A stretch of DNA of 11,354 bases, from the NCBI GenBank assembly GCA_019323355.1, contig JAHWHI010000016.1, positions 1 to 11,354 of the forward strand. The letters are read 5' to 3'. The notes beneath the pieces were generated by a model that did no database searches, had not been told where the DNA came from, and was given only the letters and a program-made list of their open reading frames with translations. How positions within the stretch are numbered: the first letter of the stretch is position 1; each line of letters begins with the position of its first letter. The position numbers and the translations under genes were made by a program. This stretch comes from Candidatus Woesearchaeota archaeon. GTDB lineage: Archaea > Nanobdellota > Nanobdellia > Woesearchaeales > WJKV01. Shown here in pieces: positions 6,508-11,354 of the stretch.

Positions 6508-8658
6508 TTACTGTATTCGGGCCCCATCACCAACTTTCTCTACAGAAAGGTCCTCTTTTTCTGTTGCAAGTGCATTGCCATCAAACATAACCTTGCCATC
6601 TTTGACAGACATCTTCAACTTGGCAAACTGGTCTATTGTCATTTCAGTTTCAGGACTCTGTGATTTGCCTTTCAAACTTACTTTATCGCCAGGCGCAGAG
6701 TTCGGTGCTACAACAAGTCCAGCGTTCTTGCCATTGCTTTCCTCAACACCTGCAAGCAGCATTCCGTTCGACTCTTCACCGCGAAGCACTGCAGGCTTCA
6801 GATTTGCAATTACAATAATATTTTTGCCAATCAACTCTTCTGGAGAATAATGCCCTTTCATTCCAGCGACAATCTGTCTTTTTCCAAGCTCTCCGAGATC
6901 GATCTGCATCACAAACAATTTATCAGCCTTTGGATGATCCTTGACCTCAAGTACTTTAGCGACTCTGAGATCAAACTTTTTGAAAAGTGTTTCATCTTTT
7001 TCTTTTTCTTTCTCCTCTTCCAAGGGTTTTGCTCCAGTCTTCTGTCTGTTTTCTTCAACTTTCTTCTGCACAACTTCCACGTCGATATTGTCAAACAGAT
7101 GTTCTGGCTCCTCGACTTTTTCAGGGACATCATCTATATTTTCCCACGAGAGATCATCAACATTCAATAATTTCTGCAGTTTTTCAGTCGCTTCTGGAAG
7201 ATATGGATGCAGAAGCACAGATAAAACTTTCAACAGCTGCGCGCAAACACGCAATGTTGGCCTGTTATCCTCGTTCTTCCACGGCTCTTTTGACTGCAGG
7301 TATTCATTTCCAGCCTTTGACAGCAGCATAATCTCGTCGAGCGGCTCTCGGATCTTTCCTAGTTTGATCAACTGTTCGACTTTCTCTTTACATCTCTTGA
7401 TTTTTAGCAATAATTCTTTGTCATCTGCAAGTACAGCCTCGTATTCTGGAACTTTTCCATCGTAATACTTATTCAGCAAATTAATTACACGATTTACAAA
7501 ATTAGAAAAGTTCGCTACCAGCTCGGTATTGACCTTCTCTGCAAAATCTTTCCAGGAAAAATCAGTATCCTTATTCTCAGGGTAAATACGATACAAATAA
7601 TATCTCCAGATGTCATACGACGGGACAGTATCGACAATCTCATTAAGCCAGACACCTATACCTCGTGTTTTTGAGAACTGTTTTCCGCCAAAACCGAGAT
7701 ACTCATTTGATACGATTATATCTGGAACATTAAGGTCGCCGTGTGCAAGCAGGAGCGACGGCAAAATAATTGTATGGAATGGGATATTGTCCTTGCCCAA
7801 ACAGAAGTATGATTTCTCGATAGGCTCCTGCCAGAACTCCTTGAATTTCCCTCGCTGGACAACAGTTGACAGATAACCAAGAACAGCCTCTGCCCAGACA
7901 TAGATGCATTTATCCTGCAAGCCAGGGAAAGGTGCTGGTATTCCCCACGAGAGATCACGAGTTATGGGCCGCTGGTTAAGTCCTTCTTCAAACCATCTCT
8001 CTGTGAAATGCACGACGCGGGACTGCCATTCTGGCTCTTTTGATTGCACATATTTTTTCAGGTCCGGAACCAGTCTTGGAAGATCAAAGTACCCTGTTTT
8101 AGTATCCTTGAATATAGGTTTGGCGCCGCACTCAGAACATTTTGGATCGATCAGATCAGTCGGATCCAGAATCCGCCCGCATTCATCGCACTGGTTTCCT
8201 AGTGCTTTGTCATTCTCGCAGTGCGGACATTTGCCGACCACAAAACGATCAGGCAGAAACTTTTTGCATCCTTCACAGTAAGGAAGAGTCTCATCCTTCA
8301 CAATGATAAACCCCTTGTCCCACAAGACCTTGTAGAAGTCCTGCACAAACTTTATGTGTGTTGGATGTGTTGTATAAGAATAATTTGTGAAACTGAAATT
8401 AAGTTTGTTAAGTATTACATCTGACACGATCTTATGGTTCCTGTCAACCAGTTCTTTTGGAGTTATCCCTAGTTTTTTCGCTTCAAATTCCATCTGCGCG
8501 CCGTGCTGGTCGCTTCCTGAGACCATCTCTACTTCATACCCCAGCTGCCGGTAAAAACGGGCGATCACATCAGCTGAGAGCATGCAGATAACATTCCCCA
8601 AGTGCGAGACCGCATGAACATACGGCCACGCTGCGCATACTAATACTCTCTTTGCCAT
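6508..8658 (-). CDS. metG: Methionyl-tRNA synthetase with fused C-terminal tRNA-binding domain
   Basis: MetRS joins methionine to tRNA-Met using ATP in the cytoplasm. With the start at 8658 the protein has 716 residues. The class I signature HLGN (HIGH motif) is at about 19-22 and the KMSKS equivalent FSKTR at about 328-332. Between them is a full set of four CxxC zinc-knuckle motifs (128/131, 144/147, 157/160, 174/177). An alpha-helical anticodon-binding domain follows (about 365-535), then a Lys/Glu-rich linker and an OB-fold tRNA-binding domain of the Trbp111/EMAP-II type (about 558-660, FDLRVAKV, LRGEESNGM). The domain is fused here, whereas some archaea encode it separately. A tail of about 55 residues containing TIDQFAKLKM ends the protein. 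An in-frame ATG two codons upstream (8664) is possible, but it lies too close to the TATA box at 8681-8690 for the usual spacing. Identity is near certain. Confidence 0.97.
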   Translation of the reverse strand: MAKRVLVCAAWPYVHAVSHLGNVICMLSADVIARFYRQLGYEVEMVSGSDQHGAQMEFEAKKLGITPKELVDRNHKIVSDVILNKLNFSFTNYSYTTHPTHIKFVQDFYKVLWDKGFIIVKDETLPYCEGCKKFLPDRFVVGKCPHCENDKALGNQCDECGRILDPTDLIDPKCSECGAKPIFKDTKTGYFDLPRLVPDLKKYVQSKEPEWQSRVVHFTERWFEEGLNQRPITRDLSWGIPAPFPGLQDKCIYVWAEAVLGYLSTVVQRGKFKEFWQEPIEKSYFCLGKDNIPFHTIILPSLLLAHGDLNVPDIIVSNEYLGFGGKQFSKTRGIGVWLNEIVDTVPSYDIWRYYLYRIYPENKDTDFSWKDFAEKVNTELVANFSNFVNRVINLLNKYYDGKVPEYEAVLADDKELLLKIKRCKEKVEQLIKLGKIREPLDEIMLLSKAGNEYLQSKEPWKNEDNRPTLRVCAQLLKVLSVLLHPYLPEATEKLQKLLNVDDLSWENIDDVPEKVEEPEHLFDNIDVEVVQKKVEENRQKTGAKPLEEEKEKEKDETLFKKFDLRVAKVLEVKDHPKADKLFVMQIDLGELGKRQIVAGMKGHYSPEELIGKNIIVIANLKPAVLRGEESNGMLLAGVEESNGKNAGLVVAPNSAPGDKVSLKGKSQSPETEMTIDQFAKLKMSVKDGKVMFDGNALATEKEDLSVEKVGDGARIQ

Positions 8659-8665
8659 ATACATG

Positions 8666-8678
8666 AAAATAAAAGAAA
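8666..8678 (-). terminator. Possible T-rich terminator of the upstream four-gene run
   Basis: On the minus strand this reads TTTCTTTTATTTT, about 20 bases after the TAG of the 236-residue gene. Archaeal polymerase often terminates at T-rich runs without a hairpin. The run is interrupted and sits between the metG TATA box and the predicted metG start site, so it may just be promoter spacer. Confidence 0.3.
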
Positions 8679-8680
8679 TC

Positions 8681-8690
8681 GTATATAAAG
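8681..8690 (-). promoter_or_regulatory. TATA box of metG
   Basis: On the minus strand this reads CTTTATATAC, centred about 28 bases before the ATG at 8658. That places the transcription start within one or two bases of the ATG and predicts a leaderless mRNA. No Shine-Dalgarno is present. The other ATG at 8664 would lie upstream of the predicted transcription start, which is why 8658 was chosen. Confidence 0.6.
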
Positions 8691-8698
8691 GTTGCTAT

Positions 8699-9409
8699 CT
8701 ACACTTCAAACGGATACTCTTTCTTAATCTCTTTTCCGTCAATGTCAATGACACGGATTACTGTCCCTTTTCTTTTTGCCTGAAGCCTTGCAGCCAATGG
8801 ATCTTTTGCAGCAAGTTTCTCATCAAGGATTATTTTTTCAACTTTATAGGTATGCTTGATCACAACAGACTTGAAGTCAGAGACCCCGCAGTCGAACAGA
8901 AATTCGTCAATAAAAGCTTTAAGATGATCAACAGGGATGACTGCTGAAACAAACTTGTCAGACGGACTTCCGATCTTGGGTGTTTCTTTTTTCTTCATCT
9001 TAACAATATAATTTCCGCATTTTAGATCAAGCATGAGATAAAAATCATAGACCTGGTTGATCATCTTCCGCACAGTGTCAGCAGGAAGTGTAGTTTTAAT
9101 CTCATATTTGCTTCCTTTTTTTCCGAACCGCCTCTTCTCTTCAAAATCAACACCAAGTTTCTTCAGTTCAGGACCGACATCTCGCGTTGTAGGAATAGTT
9201 CCGTTAACACTCACAACACCTGAGCAGAAAGATGCTACAAACTTTAGCAGGACATTGCACCACTCGAAACCGCCCCAGATCTTGATGTTCTTTCCGATTT
9301 TTTTTACAATGAAGTCCTCTTTGACAAACTCTCCTGGACCGTAACGTACAAAAGCATTATGAGTATAAGAATCAGTTTTTTTGTTAGCAATCTGTTTTAT
9401 GAAGTTCAT
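8699..9409 (-). CDS. Conserved-looking cytoplasmic protein of unknown function, 236 residues
   Basis: I do not recognise a family. The protein is soluble: no signal peptide, no membrane helix, mixed alpha/beta pattern and many Lys residues. Visible landmarks are NAFVRYGPGEF (about 18-28), a Trp/Cys-containing stretch IWGGFEWCNVLLKFVASFC (about 44-62), NGTIPTTRDVGPELKKLGV (about 69-87) and a basic patch EEKRRFGKKGSK (about 90-101). The C-terminal part has a beta-rich end (GTVIRVIDIDGKEIKKEY). It starts 36 bases after the nucleotidyltransferase stop and has the clearest Shine-Dalgarno in the window, AGGTGAT, three bases before ATG. An AT-rich box near 9461-9469 could give it an extra promoter. 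The basic patches and RNA-related neighbours make a nucleic-acid role conceivable, but that is weak inference. That it is a real gene is well supported by length and ribosome binding site. Confidence 0.85.
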   Translation of the reverse strand: MNFIKQIANKKTDSYTHNAFVRYGPGEFVKEDFIVKKIGKNIKIWGGFEWCNVLLKFVASFCSGVVSVNGTIPTTRDVGPELKKLGVDFEEKRRFGKKGSKYEIKTTLPADTVRKMINQVYDFYLMLDLKCGNYIVKMKKKETPKIGSPSDKFVSAVIPVDHLKAFIDEFLFDCGVSDFKSVVIKHTYKVEKIILDEKLAAKDPLAARLQAKRKGTVIRVIDIDGKEIKKEYPFEV

Positions 9410-9412
9410 GAT

Positions 9413-9419
9413 ATCACCT
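9413..9419 (-). promoter_or_regulatory. Strong Shine-Dalgarno site
   Basis: On the minus strand AGGTGAT lies three bases before the ATG at 9409 and matches the archaeal 16S 3'-end complement (GGTGAT). It fixes the start of the 236-residue protein. It contrasts with the metG and surface-operon starts, which lack such a site and appear leaderless, so both initiation modes seem to operate here. Confidence 0.75.
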
Positions 9420-9445
9420 TTATTATTAAGATAGAGTTCCTGCTT

Positions 9446-10264
9446 TTAATTCTTTTGTTTTGATTTAAATAGAAGCTTCTTCAGCTCCTTCTCAAGTATC
9501 TGGACAGCCTTTTTATCGAACTTTGGGATTTCTTTGCACTCTTGCTTCAGGAAACTTTCAAGATACTTGTCAAACATAGGGATGTTGTCTATGATCTGCT
9601 TCTCTCTACCGCTTTTCTTAAGTTCGATTATCTTCAAAATTCTGTCTCGTATATTTTTTGGAAGAAAATCAGCTTTCTTTACAGTATCAGTGAAGTCGAT
9701 AGGCGGGACCTTTCCAGTTTTCTGGACATAAGTCGCATTAACCAGACCGCGAAGGGCATAAAGATATTTCTTGTAGCTGACAAGTGTTTTTGATTTTATG
9801 TATTTCTGATAGTTTTGCCTGCACAAGCTTTGGTAGTGATAAAACAATGATATCTTCTTGAAACATTTGAATGCAAAGTCCCTGAACTTAAGATTCTGTT
9901 TTCCATAGTAAACAATATCCGACTTCAGCCACTCGATAGCAGTAGGATTTGAATTGATAAGCAGCCTAAGATATTTGAAAACATCAAAACCAACAATATC
10001 AATGAAACATCCCTGTGCAGCATGCGGTTTTCCTTCTTGGTCATAGTATTTTTCGATCACATCTTTCGGCTGGGACAATGAGATATATTTTTCCATTGGA
10101 TGATGATATACAAACCGGACGTCATAGTCGCTGTCTTCTGATTCCATCCTCCACGCCCTGCTTCCGTTCTCGACTGCAAAAAGTATCTTGATTCCTTTTT
10201 CTTTCTCTATCTGCTTGCACAGCTTTGTTATCAGTGGAGCTTTCGGAACATTCGCTTTTGTCAT
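9446..10264 (-). CDS. RlaP/YcgL-type nucleotidyltransferase
   Basis: This 272-residue protein belongs to the DNA polymerase beta-like nucleotidyltransferase superfamily. The N-terminal domain has the GS signature (ENGSRAW, Gly34-Ser35) and the metal-binding pair Asp46/Asp48 in DSDYDVR. A probable third carboxylate is Asp89 in IDIVGFD. The run FDVFKYLRLL followed by SNPTAIEWLKSDIVYY matches the RlaP/YcgL (COG3541) family, whose members were proposed from genome context to act in RNA repair; the substrate is not established. The C-terminal half is helical and very Lys-rich, suggesting nucleic-acid contact. The catalytic residues look intact. Its ATG overlaps the stop of the PLP enzyme gene as ATGA, with GAGG a few bases upstream, so the two are translationally coupled. 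An aminoglycoside-type antibiotic nucleotidyltransferase is a less likely reading. Family assignment is good; the reaction is unknown. Confidence 0.85.
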   Translation of the reverse strand: MTKANVPKAPLITKLCKQIEKEKGIKILFAVENGSRAWRMESEDSDYDVRFVYHHPMEKYISLSQPKDVIEKYYDQEGKPHAAQGCFIDIVGFDVFKYLRLLINSNPTAIEWLKSDIVYYGKQNLKFRDFAFKCFKKISLFYHYQSLCRQNYQKYIKSKTLVSYKKYLYALRGLVNATYVQKTGKVPPIDFTDTVKKADFLPKNIRDRILKIIELKKSGREKQIIDNIPMFDKYLESFLKQECKEIPKFDKKAVQILEKELKKLLFKSKQKN

Positions 10265-11058
10265 ATCATCCTCTTGACCTCAATGGAGATCGCATCTTTA
10301 TTAACTTTATTGTATCGAGGACATTTTACATATTCATAACCATTTGCTTCACAGTACTCGATTATCTTTTTCATCTCTTCCTCAGTTTCAAACTCAACAA
10401 CAACACATATTCCGTTCGATTCAGGATACAGTATTTTGAAATCCTTAAGGTCAGATTTGATCTTATTGCAGTGCCGCCTGAACAAACTGTACCTGTCAGG
10501 AAGCCTGTCAAGTTTCCGCATCAAGAGTTCTACCATTGAAGGCTCAAGATCTATTGTGAACTGTTCAAACATTGTTGACGCAAGTTCCCAGATCTCTTTA
10601 TTGTTTGTCGCGAAAAATCCTCCATGACCAAGATCGACCGGTTTCCACTCGCTGAAACTTCCAACCACAATGTCAGCGCCTGACATCTGCACATCAGCAT
10701 TGCCAATGCTTCCAGACGCATCCAAAATAAAGAATGTTGTATTGCTACGCACCATCTTCAAGTCGTGCTGGACAAAATAACCTCCCGGCTGGGTCACGAT
10801 ATATGCTTTTGATTTGTCTCCGTCAAAAGATTCCTGTGTGATCATCGCATCTTTAGTAGGATACTCTTCAAATCTAAGACCAAGTTTTGCAGGATAATCC
10901 TTGTACTTGAACCATCCTCCCTGGTCAGGGATACGCAGAGTATAGCCCATTGCATTGACTACATAAAACGCAGCATAGATCGCATTATTCCCTCTCTGCA
11001 ATAGTTTAATGTGTTCGCATCCAGTAAGCTTTTTCAGTTTTTCAATTACCTTTTCCAT
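10261..11058 (-). CDS. Short fold-type I PLP-dependent enzyme (DegT/aminotransferase-like)
   Basis: The 265-residue protein keeps the core marks of fold-type I PLP enzymes in the right order. These are a cofactor-phosphate loop with RGNNAIYAA (about 22-30), an aspartate in FILDASGSIG (Asp113) that would pair with the pyridine nitrogen, and a probable Schiff-base lysine in GSFSEWKP (Lys139) followed by a Gly-rich LGHGGFF. Usual family members (DegT/DnrJ/EryC1/StrS or aspartate aminotransferase types) have 350-400 residues. Here the segments before the phosphate loop and in the C-terminal small domain are shortened. No frameshift is evident, because the reading frame is clean and ends in an ATGA overlap with the next gene. 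It starts 14 bases after the RNA methyltransferase stop, with only a poor GGTTTGA-like ribosome site. The substrate is unknown. Tight linkage to a nucleotidyltransferase and an RNA methyltransferase suggests a role in RNA or nucleotide modification, by inference. It is PLP-binding with fair confidence. Confidence 0.78.
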   Translation of the reverse strand: MEKVIEKLKKLTGCEHIKLLQRGNNAIYAAFYVVNAMGYTLRIPDQGGWFKYKDYPAKLGLRFEEYPTKDAMITQESFDGDKSKAYIVTQPGGYFVQHDLKMVRSNTTFFILDASGSIGNADVQMSGADIVVGSFSEWKPVDLGHGGFFATNNKEIWELASTMFEQFTIDLEPSMVELLMRKLDRLPDRYSLFRRHCNKIKSDLKDFKILYPESNGICVVVEFETEEEMKKIIEYCEANGYEYVKCPRYNKVNKDAISIEVKRMI

Positions 11059-11072
11059 TTTTCAAACCGACT

Positions 11073-11354
11073 CTACTTATCTGCTTTCTTGAATTTAGCG
11101 ACAAAAAATCCTTCTGTATCATTGTCCTGCGGCCAGATACGAAGAGCTTTCTTGACATCAGGGTGATATTTTTCGCCTTCAAATTCCAGAACAGGCGGGC
11201 TTCTCTTGATCTCTAGAAGTATATTCTGTATCTTCATATCTGGAAATTTCTTCAATATATGTGAGACAACACCTTCATCCTCTTCTGGCTCGCACGAACA
11301 TGTTGAATATACCATTGTACCGCCAGGCTTCAGCATTGAATAAGCTGTCTCTGC
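11073..11354 (-). CDS. RNA m5C methyltransferase, NOL1/NOP2/Sun family (C-terminal end only)
   Basis: Only the last 93 residues are in the window; the frame is open to the right edge and continues upstream as AETAYSM before LKPGG. The KPGGTMVYSTCSCEPEEDE stretch is the family's motif VI. Its TCS cysteine (residue 19 of this fragment) corresponds to the catalytic nucleophile that attacks cytosine C6. The end, RIWPQDNDTEGFFVAKFKK, is the usual C-terminal strand of the SAM-dependent Rossmann domain. Members methylate cytosine in tRNA or rRNA (Trm4/NSUN or RsmB-like); which RNA is the target cannot be told from this end. No C-terminal PUA domain follows. It is the first visible gene of the four-gene run leading to the PLP enzyme and nucleotidyltransferase. 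An ATG at 11336 is internal and not the true start. Confidence 0.92.
   Translation of the reverse strand, partial: AETAYSMLKPGGTMVYSTCSCEPEEDEGVVSHILKKFPDMKIQNILLEIKRSPPVLEFEGEKYHPDVKKALRIWPQDNDTEGFFVAKFKKADK

Noticed and set aside
6941..7465. 174-codon plus-strand frame rich in Ser and Phe
   Set aside because: It is the antisense image of the Lys/Glu-rich linker and anticodon-binding part of metG; low-complexity Ser/Phe is what the complement of Lys/Glu codons gives.
1..11354. tRNA genes, CRISPR array, insertion sequences or transposases
   Set aside because: The coding genes fill nearly the whole window, and the spacers (up to 79 bases) show no cloverleaf, repeated spacer pattern, terminal inverted repeats or transposase.

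Overview
The window looks like a moderately AT-rich archaeal chromosome segment. All recognisable genes lie on the minus strand and are packed almost end to end. Signs of an archaeon are TATA boxes about 28-30 bases before two start codons, a GGTGAT Shine-Dalgarno in front of another, an archaeal/eukaryotic-type methionyl-tRNA synthetase, and a membrane protein with a degenerate archaeal pilin-like (KG|QVT) N-terminus. The style of the surface proteins (short KGQVTIYIIIG anchor, then a large ectodomain) recalls DPANN archaea of the Woesearchaeota/Pacearchaeota kind. That placement is from memory of family style and was not tested.

In transcription order (right to left) there are three blocks. 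(1) 11354-8699 is a run of four genes: the C-terminal end of a NOL1/NOP2/Sun RNA m5C methyltransferase; an unusually short fold-type I PLP (aminotransferase-like) enzyme; a RlaP/YcgL-type nucleotidyltransferase whose start overlaps the previous stop by ATGA; and a 236-residue protein I do not recognise, with a strong ribosome binding site. (2) 8658-6508 is metG, with its own TATA box. It encodes MetRS with both zinc-knuckle pairs and a fused C-terminal Trbp111/EMAP-II-like tRNA-binding domain. (3) 6428 to the left edge is a three-gene surface operon behind its own TATA box: a pilin-like-anchored 732-residue ectodomain protein, a secreted protein of about 1200 residues with tandem Ig-like repeats and a Cys-rich C-terminal half, and a partial single-pass membrane protein with a basic cytoplasmic tail. 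The three are joined by a 4-base overlap and a 1-base gap, so they are probably made together and may form one envelope structure.

The first block and metG share an RNA/tRNA theme. The surface operon is the most likely candidate for an undescribed system: its parts have no recognisable bacterial counterpart as a set, and its promoter carries a near-perfect GC-rich inverted repeat abutting the TATA box. No tRNA, rRNA, CRISPR array, insertion sequence or recent-transfer scar was seen. There is no gene-free stretch longer than about 80 bases.
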